The notes under the pieces: generated by a model | What the model was told of the DNA's origin: nothing | The model's database searches: none | The model's input: only the letters and a program-made list of their open reading frames with translations | Shown: positions 44,929 to 53,669 of the stretch, in pieces | Layout: each line of letters starts with the position of its first letter | Numbering within the stretch: position 1 is the stretch's first letter | Translations under genes and position numbers: made by a program | Assembly: GCF_900105145.1 (NCBI RefSeq) | Contig: NZ_LT629752.1 | Coordinates: 1,522,001-1,586,000 of the forward strand | Length of the DNA stretch: 64,000 nucleotides | Direction: 5' to 3' | Origin: Polaribacter sp. KT25b | Lineage (GTDB): Bacteria > Bacteroidota > Bacteroidia > Flavobacteriales > Flavobacteriaceae

Positions 44929-45120
44929 ATGGAAATATTTTTTGGTACAATTGTTTTACTAATTTATTTGTCTATTTTTTTATTTGGATATAAGAAAGAT
45001 TATCAAAGAAATCCTAAAGAGTTTTTAAAAACAATAATAGGTATGCCAGTTTCCTTTATTTTAAGTCTTTTTGGTGGCAATTTTTTAGATAAAAAAATAA
45101 AAAAATGGACTAAAAAGTAA
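44929..45120 (+). CDS. Small membrane protein, unknown function
   Basis: A 63-aa protein: one strong N-terminal membrane segment (IFFGTIVLLIYLSIFLFGY), a polar loop, a second weaker one (GMPVSFILSLFGGNF) and a basic end KKIKKWTKK. The AAAATG start context is good, and the gene sits 5 bp before the next one, supporting expression. I recognise no family. Confidence 0.55.
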   Translation: MEIFFGTIVLLIYLSIFLFGYKKDYQRNPKEFLKTIIGMPVSFILSLFGGNFLDKKIKKWTKK

Positions 45121-45125
45121 TACTA

Positions 45126-46388
45126 ATGTTAAGAAAATTATTTATTTTAAATCTATTTTTATTCATTTCAAACTCAATTTGGGCATCATTTATTTATGTA
45201 CCTATGAGTCATGATAATCAGAAAAATCATTTAAAAGCATACGGAATTGTTTATTTTTCTTTAGAAGCGGGTTTAAAATCTAAATGGTTACTAAATTATG
45301 ATGGAGGTGCTTTTTTAATTGAAAACAATAAAGCTGTAGAAAACGAATGTAAAATTAGAGGTGTTTCTTATCAAATAATTTCTGATGCAAAATCGCAATT
45401 AATTTTAGAAGAAATTTCTTCGCCTTCATCAAATCAAGATGCAGTTACTTTAGAGAAAGCTCCAAAAATTGCGGTGTATTCTCCAAAAGATAAAATGCCT
45501 TGGGATGATGCTGTTACAATGGTTTTAACCTATGCCGAAATTCCGTTTGATGTAATTTACGATAAAGAAGTTTTAGAAGATAAATTACTTATTTATGAAT
45601 GGTTGCATTTACATCACGAAGATTTTACAGGACAATATGGTAAGTTTTATGGCGCTTACAGAACGACTCCTTGGTATATTGAAGCAAAATTAGCATCAGA
45701 AAAAAAAGCCAAAGAATTAGGTTTTGCAAAAGTATCCGAAGAAAAATTAGCAGTAGCAAAAAAAATTAGAGATTATGTAATTGGTGGCGGCTTTATGTTT
45801 GCAATGTGTTCTGCAACAGATAGTTTTGATATTGCATTATCTGCAGAAGGTGTTGATATTGCAGAAGCAATGTTTGATGGAGATGCATCAGAACCTAATT
45901 ATCAATCAAAAATTAATTACAATAAGACGTTTGCTTTTAAAGATTTTGAGTTAGTAAGAAGTCCAATAACGTACGAATTTTCTACTATTGATATGACACG
46001 TAAACGTAAAATTCCAAAAACTTCAGATTATTTTTCATTGTTAGAATTTTCTGCAAAATGGGATCCTGTTCCAACAATGTTAACTCAAAATCATACAACT
46101 TTGGTAAAAGGTTTTATGGGCCAAACTACTTCTTTTGATAGAAATACGGTAAAAACAAATGTGTTGGTTTTAGGAGAAAACAAAACCAATAGAGAAGCAC
46201 GTTATATTCATGGAACAAAAGGAAAAGGAATGTTTACTTTTTATGGCGGTCATGATCCAGAAGATTATACGCACAGAGTTGGCGATCCAAAAACGGAGTT
46301 AGATTTGCATCCAACTTCGCCAGGTTACAGATTAATTTTAAATAATGTTTTGTTTCCTGCAGCTAAGAAAAAGAAACAAAAAACATAG
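45126..46388 (+). CDS. Exported protein commonly labelled asparagine synthetase B; glutamine-amidotransferase-like
   Basis: A 420-aa protein with a signal peptide (FLFISNSIWA). I recognise the flavobacterial group (start YVPMSHDNQKNHLKAYGIVY, WLLNYDGGAFL) often annotated as asparagine synthetase B, but it lacks the N-terminal catalytic Cys and the ATP-pyrophosphatase domain. From ~115 it looks like a class I glutamine-amidotransferase/DJ-1-type fold (IAVYSPKDKMPWDDAV; IGGGFMFAMCSATDSFDIAL with Cys at the elbow; GMFTFYGGHDPEDY). Export argues against asparagine synthesis. A periplasmic hydrolase or binding protein is more likely (inference). Confidence 0.7.
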   Translation: MLRKLFILNLFLFISNSIWASFIYVPMSHDNQKNHLKAYGIVYFSLEAGLKSKWLLNYDGGAFLIENNKAVENECKIRGVSYQIISDAKSQLILEEISSPSSNQDAVTLEKAPKIAVYSPKDKMPWDDAVTMVLTYAEIPFDVIYDKEVLEDKLLIYEWLHLHHEDFTGQYGKFYGAYRTTPWYIEAKLASEKKAKELGFAKVSEEKLAVAKKIRDYVIGGGFMFAMCSATDSFDIALSAEGVDIAEAMFDGDASEPNYQSKINYNKTFAFKDFELVRSPITYEFSTIDMTRKRKIPKTSDYFSLLEFSAKWDPVPTMLTQNHTTLVKGFMGQTTSFDRNTVKTNVLVLGENKTNREARYIHGTKGKGMFTFYGGHDPEDYTHRVGDPKTELDLHPTSPGYRLILNNVLFPAAKKKKQKT

Positions 46389-46467
46389 TTTTTTATCTTT
46401 CAAATCTATTATTTACAAGTTTTTTTCATTAATTGTTAATAAACCTTTGTTTTGCTGATAAATAATC

Positions 46468-46498
46468 TTGTTAGTTGCTGTTAAAAAAATTACTTTTG
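46468..46498 (+). promoter_or_regulatory. Candidate flavobacterial promoter of the transketolase gene
   Basis: TTG (46468-46470), 20-base spacer, TACTTTTG (46491-46498) matches the -33 TTG / -7 TAnnTTTG consensus of Bacteroidota sigma factor. The ATG is 22 bases downstream. Confidence 0.5.
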
Positions 46499-46519
46499 CC
46501 TTCAAATTAAAACAATAAA

Positions 46520-47365
46520 ATGCCAACAACACAAAAATTACAAGATTTTACACAACAAGTAAGAAGAGATATTTTAAGAATGGTACATGCAGTAAGTTCT
46601 GGTCATCCAGGAGGATCTTTAGGATGTGCAGAATTTATTACTTGTTTGTATCAAGAAGTAATGGAATATTCTACCGATTTTGATATGGATGGAAAAAATG
46701 AAGATTTATTTTTTCTTTCTAATGGACATATTTCTCCAGTATTTTATAGTGTTTTGGCTCATAGTGGATTTTTTCCTGTTTCAGAATTAGCTTCTTTTAG
46801 ATTGTTAGATTCTCGTTTACAAGGTCATCCAACAACACATGAAGGTTTGCCAGGTGTAAGAATTGCTTCTGGTTCTTTAGGTCAAGGTTTATCTGTTAGT
46901 TTAGGAGCTGCACAAGCTAAAAAATTAAATGGTGATGATAAAATAGTATACACTTTACTTGGTGATGGTGAGTTGCAAGAAGGTCAAAACTGGGAAGCAA
47001 TTATGTATGCATCAGCAAAAAAAGTTGATAATATAATTGCTACTATTGATTTAAATGGAAAACAAATTGATGGTTCTACAGACCAAGTTTTACCAATGGG
47101 AAGCATAAGAGCTAAATTTGAAGCTTTTGGTTGGGATGTTTTAGATGTTGAAAAAGGAAATGATATTGATGTAATTTTAGCTGGTTTGGCAAAAGCTAAA
47201 TCTTTAACAGGAAAAGGAAAACCTGTTTGTATTTTATTACATACAGAAATGGGTAACGGTGTAGATTTTATGATGCATACGCATGCTTGGCATGGTAAAG
47301 CACCAAGCGATGAGCAGTTAGAAAATGCTTTAGCTCAAAACCCTGCAACTTTAGGAGATTACTAA
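46520..47365 (+). CDS. Transketolase, N-terminal (thiamine-diphosphate-binding) half
   Basis: A 281-aa protein with the first transketolase domain only: SSGHPGGSLGCAEFI (His contacts), LSNGHISPVFYSVLA, GHPTTHEGLPGVRIASGSLG, and the thiamine diphosphate motif LLGDGELQEGQNWEA...TIDLNGKQIDG. Split transketolases need a separate C-terminal half (pyrimidine-binding domain, about 310 aa). In many genomes the two genes are adjacent; here a terminator and bshA follow, so the partner must be elsewhere. Function is pentose phosphate metabolism. Confidence 0.92.
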   Translation: MPTTQKLQDFTQQVRRDILRMVHAVSSGHPGGSLGCAEFITCLYQEVMEYSTDFDMDGKNEDLFFLSNGHISPVFYSVLAHSGFFPVSELASFRLLDSRLQGHPTTHEGLPGVRIASGSLGQGLSVSLGAAQAKKLNGDDKIVYTLLGDGELQEGQNWEAIMYASAKKVDNIIATIDLNGKQIDGSTDQVLPMGSIRAKFEAFGWDVLDVEKGNDIDVILAGLAKAKSLTGKGKPVCILLHTEMGNGVDFMMHTHAWHGKAPSDEQLENALAQNPATLGDY

Positions 47366-47400
47366 AAATCAGTAAAAGATTTAAAAATTAAATTTTTATT

Positions 47401-47437
47401 AAAAAAAGCTTTTCAAATTCATTGAAAAGCTTTTTTT
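47401..47437 (+). terminator. Terminator after the transketolase half-gene
   Basis: AAAAAAAGCTTTTCAA (47401-47416), loop ATTCA, TTGAAAAGCTTTTTTT (47422-47437): a 16-bp stem with T-run. Confidence 0.85.
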
Positions 47438-47526
47438 TATGCTTTTTTTTAGAGAAATTCTGTAAGAATCCGTTTATCTTTACAACTAAGAGATAAAGTT
47501 TTTAAAATTAATTTTTCAATTAAAAT

Positions 47527-48660
47527 ATGAAGATCGGAATTGTTTGTTATCCAACATTTGGAGGAAGTGGAGTAGTAGCAACAGAATTAGGAATGGCTTT
47601 GGCAGATAAAGGTCATGAAGTACATTTTATAACTTACAATCAACCAGTTCGATTAGATTATTTATCGCATAAATTACACTTTCATAGAGTTTTAATAGAA
47701 GAATATCCATTGTTTCAATATCAACCTTATGAGTTGGCTTTGTCTAGTAAAATGGTGGAAGTTGTAGAGAAACATCAGTTAGAAGTTTTACATGTTCATT
47801 ATGCAATTCCGCATGCGTATGCTGCATACATGGCTAAACAAATGCTTTTAGAAAAAGGAATTGATGTTAAAGTAGTAACCACTTTACATGGTACAGATAT
47901 TACACTTGTTGGTAGTCATCCAACTTATAAAACTGCTGTTGAATTTAGTATTAATAATTCTGATGTTGTGACAGCTGTTTCTAATAATTTAAAGGAAACT
48001 ACAAATCAGTTATTTAATATAAAAAAAAATATTGAAGTTATTTATAATTTTATTGATGTTGATAAATATGATAAAGAAGAACATCAAGAATGTAAAAGAA
48101 GTGCTTTAGCAGAACCTCATGAGAGAATTTTAACTCACATTAGTAATTTTAGACCCGTAAAAAGAGTTGAAGATGTTGTTAAGGTTTTTTATGAAGTTCA
48201 AAAAGAAATACCTTCTAAATTATTGATGATTGGAGAAGGTCCTGAACGAATTAAAGCTTCTACGTTAGCAAAACAGTTAAAAATAAAAGATAAAGTTTTC
48301 TTTTTAGGAAATAGTACCGAAGTTGCTAAAATATTATGCTACACAGATGTTTTTTTATTACCATCACAAACAGAAAGTTTTGGTTTTGCAGCTTTGGAAG
48401 CAATGGCCGCTAAAACAGCAATTATTTCTACAAATACAGGTGGCTTACCAGAAGTAAATATTCATGGTAAAACAGGTTTTTTAAGTAATTTAGGTGATAC
48501 AGAAGATATGGCTAAAAATGCAATTCAAATTCTTAAAGATGGTGCTTCATTAGAATTTTTTAAACAAAATGCTAAAGAGCATGCTAAGAAATTTTCTATT
48601 CAAAATATATTACCTGTTTATGAAGATATCTACAAATCTTGTTATAAAAGTAAAGTATAA
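47527..48660 (+). CDS. bshA: N-acetyl-alpha-D-glucosaminyl L-malate synthase
   Basis: A 377-aa GT4-family glycosyltransferase that joins UDP-GlcNAc and L-malate, the first step of bacillithiol synthesis. Diagnostic segments: IGIVCYPTFGGSGVVATELG at the N-terminus, HVHYAIPHAYAAYMAK, TTLHGTDITLVGSHPTYK, ISNFRPVKRVEDV, the GT-B donor motif PSQTESFGFAALEAMA and STNTGGLPEVN. It stands alone between two terminators. Presence of bshA implies the cell uses bacillithiol as its low-molecular-weight thiol, as most Flavobacteriaceae do. Confidence 0.94.
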   Translation: MKIGIVCYPTFGGSGVVATELGMALADKGHEVHFITYNQPVRLDYLSHKLHFHRVLIEEYPLFQYQPYELALSSKMVEVVEKHQLEVLHVHYAIPHAYAAYMAKQMLLEKGIDVKVVTTLHGTDITLVGSHPTYKTAVEFSINNSDVVTAVSNNLKETTNQLFNIKKNIEVIYNFIDVDKYDKEEHQECKRSALAEPHERILTHISNFRPVKRVEDVVKVFYEVQKEIPSKLLMIGEGPERIKASTLAKQLKIKDKVFFLGNSTEVAKILCYTDVFLLPSQTESFGFAALEAMAAKTAIISTNTGGLPEVNIHGKTGFLSNLGDTEDMAKNAIQILKDGASLEFFKQNAKEHAKKFSIQNILPVYEDIYKSCYKSKV

Positions 48661-48692
48661 AAAAAAGCTCAAATTTAAAATTTGAGCTTTTT
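48661..48692. terminator. Bidirectional terminator after bshA
   Basis: AAAAAAGCTCAAAT pairs with ATTTGAGCTTTTTT around TTAAA. It is shared by convergent bshA and the DUF937 gene. Confidence 0.85.
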
Positions 48693-48714
48693 TTTATATG
48701 TAAAAATTTGAAAT

Positions 48715-49353
48715 TTATTTTCCAAAAAATCCACCTAACATTCCACCAATTCCATCAGTTTCTTTTTTATCTCCTCCTAAAAACATTCCAGCAACATCAT
48801 CAATAACACTTCCGTCACCATCAGAATCTAACATTTGTTCTAAAAAGTTTTGTTCGTTTTTACTCTCACTTCCACCTAATAAACCACCTAATAACCCTGT
48901 TAGATCTCCAGAATTACTAATGTTTTGTTCTTTTTTTTGTTTACCTAAAACACCCATTAATAAAGGTGCAGCAACTTTTAAAATATTTGCAACAGACCCA
49001 GCGTCTAAACCAGATTTTTGACCAATAACTTGTTCAACACCTTTTTGTTTACTTCCTAAAATATGATTTAAAATTCCTGCGCCATCTTCTTTTACAGATT
49101 CATCAACTCCACCACTAAATAAACCACCAAGGTTATCTAAAATACTTCCATCATGTTTGCTAGATAAAGCACCCATTAATCCTTCTGCTCCTTCTTGAGT
49201 TGAAGAATTTCTTTCCATAGCTTTCATTAATACTGGTAAAGCCATTGTTAAAACACTACTTGTTTTACTTGAATCATTACCTGTAGAACCTGCTACTCCT
49301 GATATAATTGATTTTCCTAAATCACTACTTAATATGTCTAATATTCCTGCCAT
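48715..49353 (-). CDS. DUF937 protein
   Basis: A 212-aa soluble protein rich in Gly, Ser and Leu, with the DUF937 helical core (SVLTMALPVLMKAMERNSST; VANILKVAAPLLMGVLG) and a duplicated GLLGGLLGG type segment. Near the end an EF-hand-like loop, DSDGDGSVIDDVAGMF, resembles a dockerin-type calcium loop. The family is widespread in Bacteroidota; its role is unknown. There is no signal peptide. Transcribed alone, convergent with bshA and divergent from the symporter. Confidence 0.85.
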   Translation of the reverse strand: MAGILDILSSDLGKSIISGVAGSTGNDSSKTSSVLTMALPVLMKAMERNSSTQEGAEGLMGALSSKHDGSILDNLGGLFSGGVDESVKEDGAGILNHILGSKQKGVEQVIGQKSGLDAGSVANILKVAAPLLMGVLGKQKKEQNISNSGDLTGLLGGLLGGSESKNEQNFLEQMLDSDGDGSVIDDVAGMFLGGDKKETDGIGGMLGGFFGK

Positions 49354-49472
49354 TTTATGCTTTTAATAATTAATATAAAAGATTTCTAATTTTATGACAC
49401 AATATATGAATAAAGTCACATTAATTTTAATTTTTTTTTACCTTTCAAATTCTTAAAATTTAAAACGATTAC

Positions 49473-50801
49473 ATGAGAAATTTGGCATTACATTGGAAAA
49501 TATTAATAGGAATGGTAACAGGAATCCTTTTTGGGTTAGGAATGTTAAATATTGATGGAGGTGCCGTTTTTGTTTCTAATTGGATAAATCCTTTTGGTAA
49601 TATTTTTGTAAAACTTTTAAAATTAATTGCAGTTCCTTTAATAATTGCATCTTTAGTAAAAGGAATATCAGATTTAAAAGATATTTCTAAGTTTAAAAAT
49701 ATTGGTTTAAGAACTATTAGTATTTATATAGGTACTACTGTAATTGCAATTACAATAGGGTTATTATTAGTAAATATAGTGCAACCTGGAGACGGAATAT
49801 CCGAAGAAACTATTAATAAACTTACAGATACATATGCAACAAGTGGAGGCGTACAAGCTAAAATACAAGAGGCTTCTAAACAAATAAATAGCGGTCCTTT
49901 ACAGTTTTTAGAAGATATGGTGCCAGATAATGCTTTAAAAGCTATGAGCGAAAATACTTCTATGTTACAAGTAATTTTCTTTACTATCTTTTTAGGAATT
50001 TCTATGTTATTAATTGGTGAAAAAAAATCAAAACCTTTAAAAGAATTTTTTGACTCTTTAAACGAAGTAGTTTTAAAAATGGTTGATTTAATTATGCTTT
50101 TTGCTCCATATGCAGTTTTTGCATTATTATCTAATGTAGTGGTTTCTTCAGATGATCCAGATTTATTAGTTGCGTTGTTTAAATATGCTTTAACAGTTGT
50201 TGGAGGTTTATTAATTTTAGTTGCTTTTTACATGTTTTTAGTAAGTATATTTACTAAAAAGAATCCGCTTTGGTTTTTAAAACAATTAAGTCCAGCGCAA
50301 TTATTAGCATTTTCTACAAGTTCAAGTGCTGCAACTTTACCTGTAACTATGGAGAGAGTTGAAGAACATATTGGTGTAGATCCAGAAGTTGCTAGTTTTG
50401 TATTACCAGTTGGAGCAACAATAAATATGGATGGAACTTCTTTATATCAGGCAGTTGCAGCAGTATTTATTGCACAAGCTTTAAATTTCGATTTAACATT
50501 TGCAGATCAATTAACTATTGTTTTAACAGCTTTATTAGCTTCAATTGGTTCTGCAGCAGTTCCTGGAGCAGGAATGGTAATGTTGGTAATTGTGTTAGAA
50601 TCTATAGGATTTCCGGCTGATAAATTAGCAATTGGTTTGGCTTTAATTTTTGCTGTTGATAGACCTTTAGATATGTGCAGAACCGTAATTAATATTACTG
50701 GTGATGCAACTGTATCTACTTTAGTAGCAAAATCTGTAGGTAAATTACACGATAATCCTATTCCAAAAAATTGGGATGATAATTATGATGAAGTTAAATA
50801 A
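49473..50801 (+). CDS. Dicarboxylate/amino acid:cation symporter (DAACS family)
   Basis: A 442-aa inner-membrane carrier, GltP/DctA type. Features: IAVPLIIASLVKGISDLKD (TM2), serine-rich reentrant loop FSTSSSAATLPVTM (HP1), PVGATINMDGTSLYQAVAAV (TM7 NMDGT sodium/substrate motif), SIGSAAVPGAGMVML (HP2) and DRPLDMCRTVINITGDA (TM8 substrate residues Asp, Arg, Asn). It imports glutamate, aspartate or C4-dicarboxylates with protons or sodium. TM8 has DMCRT where aspartate/glutamate carriers commonly have DxxRT, fitting an amino-acid substrate (inference). Confidence 0.94.
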   Translation: MRNLALHWKILIGMVTGILFGLGMLNIDGGAVFVSNWINPFGNIFVKLLKLIAVPLIIASLVKGISDLKDISKFKNIGLRTISIYIGTTVIAITIGLLLVNIVQPGDGISEETINKLTDTYATSGGVQAKIQEASKQINSGPLQFLEDMVPDNALKAMSENTSMLQVIFFTIFLGISMLLIGEKKSKPLKEFFDSLNEVVLKMVDLIMLFAPYAVFALLSNVVVSSDDPDLLVALFKYALTVVGGLLILVAFYMFLVSIFTKKNPLWFLKQLSPAQLLAFSTSSSAATLPVTMERVEEHIGVDPEVASFVLPVGATINMDGTSLYQAVAAVFIAQALNFDLTFADQLTIVLTALLASIGSAAVPGAGMVMLVIVLESIGFPADKLAIGLALIFAVDRPLDMCRTVINITGDATVSTLVAKSVGKLHDNPIPKNWDDNYDEVK

Positions 50802-50892
50802 TCAATAGGTTTTAAGAGTTGTTTTGAAGTAAATAAATTTAGTATAAATAACTTTTGTTAGCCTTAGTTTTGTTGATGTATTTTTATAAATT

Positions 50893-51741
50893 ATGATTTT
50901 AAAAATAAAAAATCCCATTGTTTCTGTAGACTGGTTGTTTAAAAACTTAAACAATGAAAATCTAATTATTTTTGATGCCACAATTGCTAAAGTTACTGCT
51001 AAAAAAGAAGCTGTTTCTTCGGATAAAAAGTTACAATTAAAAGGTGGGTTATTTTTTGATATTCAAAAATCATTTTCAGAGAAAAATGCACCATTTCCAA
51101 ATACAGTTTTATCAGCAAAAAAGTTTGAAGAAAAAGTACAAGAATTAGGTGTTAATGTAAACAGCTGTATTGTTGTGTATGACGATTTAGGCATTTATTC
51201 CTCTCCAAGAGTTTGGTGGATGTTTCAACTTATGGGTTTTACAAATATTGCTGTTTTAAATGGCGGATTTCCAGCTTGGGAGTTAAAAAAATATCCAACA
51301 GAAAAAACTGTAAGACGTCAAATTAAAAAGGGAAATTTTATAGCTAATTATCAATCAGAAAAAATAAAATTTACTGCGGATGTACTTTATGCTATTGAAA
51401 GTGAATCAATTTTAATTGCAGATGCTCGATCTAAAGGACGCTTTTTAGCAACAGAGCCAGAACCTAGAAGTGATATAAAAGGTGGTAGAATTCCGAATTC
51501 TGTAAGTTTACCGTATTCTGAAATTGTAGAATATAATTTACTGAAATCTGAAGAAGATTTAAAAACAGTTTTTAATAGTTTAAATCCTAAAAATAAAGAT
51601 CTTATTTTTTCTTGCGGATCAGGAATTACAGCTTCCGTTTTAGCTTTAGGAGCAGAAATAGCAGGTGTAAAAAATCATGCAGTTTATGATGGATCTTGGA
51701 CAGAATGGGGAAGTACAAAAGGTTTACCAATAGAAAAATAA
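50893..51741 (+). CDS. Sulfurtransferase with two rhodanese domains (mercaptopyruvate sulfurtransferase-like)
   Basis: A 282-aa cytoplasmic enzyme. The N-terminal rhodanese domain is inactive (VVYDDLGIYSSPRVWWMFQL, GFTNIAVLNGGFPAW). The C-terminal one has the active Cys in FSCGSGITASVLALGAE; the loop CGSGIT matches 3-mercaptopyruvate sulfurtransferases better than thiosulfate rhodaneses (CRKGVT). LIADARSKGRFLATEPEPR and GGRIPNSVSLPY are typical. It moves sulfane sulfur from cysteine catabolism. Two bases separate it from the next gene, which is co-transcribed. Confidence 0.9.
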   Translation: MILKIKNPIVSVDWLFKNLNNENLIIFDATIAKVTAKKEAVSSDKKLQLKGGLFFDIQKSFSEKNAPFPNTVLSAKKFEEKVQELGVNVNSCIVVYDDLGIYSSPRVWWMFQLMGFTNIAVLNGGFPAWELKKYPTEKTVRRQIKKGNFIANYQSEKIKFTADVLYAIESESILIADARSKGRFLATEPEPRSDIKGGRIPNSVSLPYSEIVEYNLLKSEEDLKTVFNSLNPKNKDLIFSCGSGITASVLALGAEIAGVKNHAVYDGSWTEWGSTKGLPIEK

Positions 51742-51742
51742 G

Positions 51743-52072
51743 ATGGGAAAATTAGATTGGACAAGAAAAGAATTTGAAGCATATGTACTTTTATATGCTG
51801 CACATTGCAATTTTTTTGAATCAAAAGAAGAGCAAGATTATATATTTTCTAAAGTAGATAAAAAAACGTTTCATAGAATTCACACAGAAGTTGTTGTAGA
51901 TTCTGATGAAACTAATTTGGATAAAATTCAGCAATATTTATCAGAAAATAATTTACATCAAGAAGAAAAAGAAGCATTAATAAGAGACATTAAAAATGTC
52001 TTTTTTGCAGATGGTTCTGTAGATGTTATAGAAAAAAACGTATTTAGTATTTTAAAGAAAATTATTAATTAA
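51743..52072 (+). CDS. Small helical protein, TerB-like
   Basis: A 109-aa acidic, helical protein (FEAYVLLYAAHCNFFESKEE, then ALIRDIKNVFFADGSVDVIE, KNVFSILKKIIN). The FADGxVDxxEK segment resembles the acid-residue-rich TerB/DjlA-N fold. It is co-transcribed with the sulfurtransferase (start 2 bases after its stop). Function unknown; the TerB assignment is from pattern only. Confidence 0.65.
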   Translation: MGKLDWTRKEFEAYVLLYAAHCNFFESKEEQDYIFSKVDKKTFHRIHTEVVVDSDETNLDKIQQYLSENNLHQEEKEALIRDIKNVFFADGSVDVIEKNVFSILKKIIN

Positions 52073-52091
52073 TACTTTCTAATAAACCAGT

Positions 52092-52748
52092 TTATATTAA
52101 TTTTCTTAATCTTTTAAAATTATTGATAATAAAATCTGCATTTTCTAAAGTTTGATTATCTGCCATTGGGTTTTTAAAACCAACAACAAAAATATGAGCA
52201 TCATTTGCAGCTTTAACACCATTATCAGAATCTTCAATAACAATACAATTTTCTTTTGCTGTTTTTCCTAAAATTGCCGCTTTTTCAAAAATTTCTGGAT
52301 TTGGTTTAGATTTCGTTAAATCTGCGCCACTAATTTTTGCTGTAAAATATTGGTTTAAATTAAATCTGTTAAAAACTCTATTAATATTTACCATTGCAGA
52401 AGAAGAAGCTAAAACTAGGGTTAATCCTTTGTTGTAACAATGTTTTATTAAATCTTCAACACCTTTAACTAAATGTAAAGTTGGGTCGTTTTCAAAGAAG
52501 TTTACGTATCGTTTTCTTTTATCTATAACCAATTCTTCTGGTATTAAATCTAAGTTAAAATGTGTCACTAATTTCTGAAAAGCATTAATTGTAGATGAAC
52601 CTGTAAGGGTTTTGTATAATTCATCAGAAACATGAACGCCAATAGAAACAAAGGTTTCATAATACGCTTTTTTATGAATTTCTTCAGAATCTATAATAAC
52701 GCCATCCATATCAAAAATGACACATTTTATTTCTTTGGGTAATTTCAT
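52092..52748 (-). CDS. HAD-superfamily phosphatase (beta-phosphoglucomutase-like)
   Basis: A 218-aa HAD hydrolase of subfamily IA. Motif I is VIFDMDGVIIDSEEIH, motif II LVLASSS, motif III Lys in KSKPNPEIFEKAA, motif IV CIVIEDSDNGVKAA. The small helical cap (~15-85) fits phosphatases acting on sugar phosphates or phosphoglycolate and beta-phosphoglucomutase. It overlaps none of its neighbours: it begins directly after the stop of the small membrane-protein gene at 52749, suggesting a transcript with it and the DCC protein. Confidence 0.88.
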   Translation of the reverse strand: MKLPKEIKCVIFDMDGVIIDSEEIHKKAYYETFVSIGVHVSDELYKTLTGSSTINAFQKLVTHFNLDLIPEELVIDKRKRYVNFFENDPTLHLVKGVEDLIKHCYNKGLTLVLASSSAMVNINRVFNRFNLNQYFTAKISGADLTKSKPNPEIFEKAAILGKTAKENCIVIEDSDNGVKAANDAHIFVVGFKNPMADNQTLENADFIINNFKRLRKLI

Positions 52749-53063
52749 TTAAATTGTTATTTTCATTACTGCCATAATATTTTCTACAATTATATAGAGA
52801 ATTGTACAAATAAATATAGCCATTATTAAAACATAAAAAACTTTTTTTACCGTTGTTGGGTTTCTTATTTTCTTAATTGCATTATATAAACCAATTATAG
52901 AAAATACAGCTATAATAATAGTTAAAAACCCAATGATTGTAGATATAATATAAAAATTTGAAGTTGTAATTTGATAACTTAAAATTCCAATAAAAATAAA
53001 AATTGATAATACAATAATTGGTAATTTAATCTTAAAATCTTTGTCGAATCTAATTTTTTTCAT
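52749..53063 (-). CDS. Small three-helix membrane protein, unknown function
   Basis: A 104-aa protein with three hydrophobic segments (LPIIVLSIFIFIGILSY; ISTIIGFLTIIIAVFSIIGL; VLIMAIFICTILYIIVENI) and basic ends. No family recognised. Its stop touches the start of the HAD gene and it lies 14 bases after the DCC gene, so the three genes form one minus-strand operon. Confidence 0.65.
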   Translation of the reverse strand: MKKIRFDKDFKIKLPIIVLSIFIFIGILSYQITTSNFYIISTIIGFLTIIIAVFSIIGLYNAIKKIRNPTTVKKVFYVLIMAIFICTILYIIVENIMAVMKITI

Positions 53064-53077
53064 GGGGGAATGGGGGA

Positions 53078-53494
53078 TTAGTTTATAAATTTAGCTTTCA
53101 ATTCAGGCGTTGGAATCATACAACTTTCTTTTTTGCCAAACCAATTGTATCTGTTTTTGGCAATATAATCGTAAAAATAATCTCTTATTTTCTCTGGTAA
53201 AAGTCCGAAAATTTGAGTTAAAAACCAAAATCCTCCAAAGTATTTCATAATTTTTAACGCTGCTGTAGATTTAATGTAATATGCAACACCAGGTTCGTAC
53301 AAAATAATAGAGTCCATTTTAGAAATATCAATTTTTAAATAACTAATAATTTCTTGTCCGCTTTTAGATTGTAAAGCGGCAAAAACAAATAGATTTTTTT
53401 TATCGTGTTTAATTACTTTAAGTACAGAATTATTGCACAAATTGCAAACACCATCAAAAAGAATTATTTTTTTATTTTTAGGTATATCAACCAT
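53078..53494 (-). CDS. DCC-family thiol-disulfide oxidoreductase (DUF393)
   Basis: A 138-aa protein. The DCC signature is FDGVCNLCNNSV, with CxxC near residue 16; FAALQSKSGQEI and YEPGVAYYIKSTAALKIM are typical of the family, as is the C-terminal RYNWFGKKESCMIP. Members are thought to be thioredoxin-like, but their partners are unknown. First gene of the operon with the small membrane protein and the HAD phosphatase. Confidence 0.9.
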   Translation of the reverse strand: MVDIPKNKKIILFDGVCNLCNNSVLKVIKHDKKNLFVFAALQSKSGQEIISYLKIDISKMDSIILYEPGVAYYIKSTAALKIMKYFGGFWFLTQIFGLLPEKIRDYFYDYIAKNRYNWFGKKESCMIPTPELKAKFIN

Positions 53495-53669
53495 TTAGGT
53501 GTAATTGTAGAATATAAATGTAAAAGTACTCATCTTTTTTAAAAATCTTTGTAACATTTTTTTATTTGATGCGTCTTACCTTTATATTGCATTATTAGTA
53601 GCTTTTAACATAAAATTAATAACTGATAAACATTGCAATAAGTAATTTAGCGTAAAAATAACCAAACCA

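Noticed and set aside
45126..46388. Calling this gene asnB
   Set aside because: Signal peptide, missing catalytic N-terminal Cys and missing synthetase domain.
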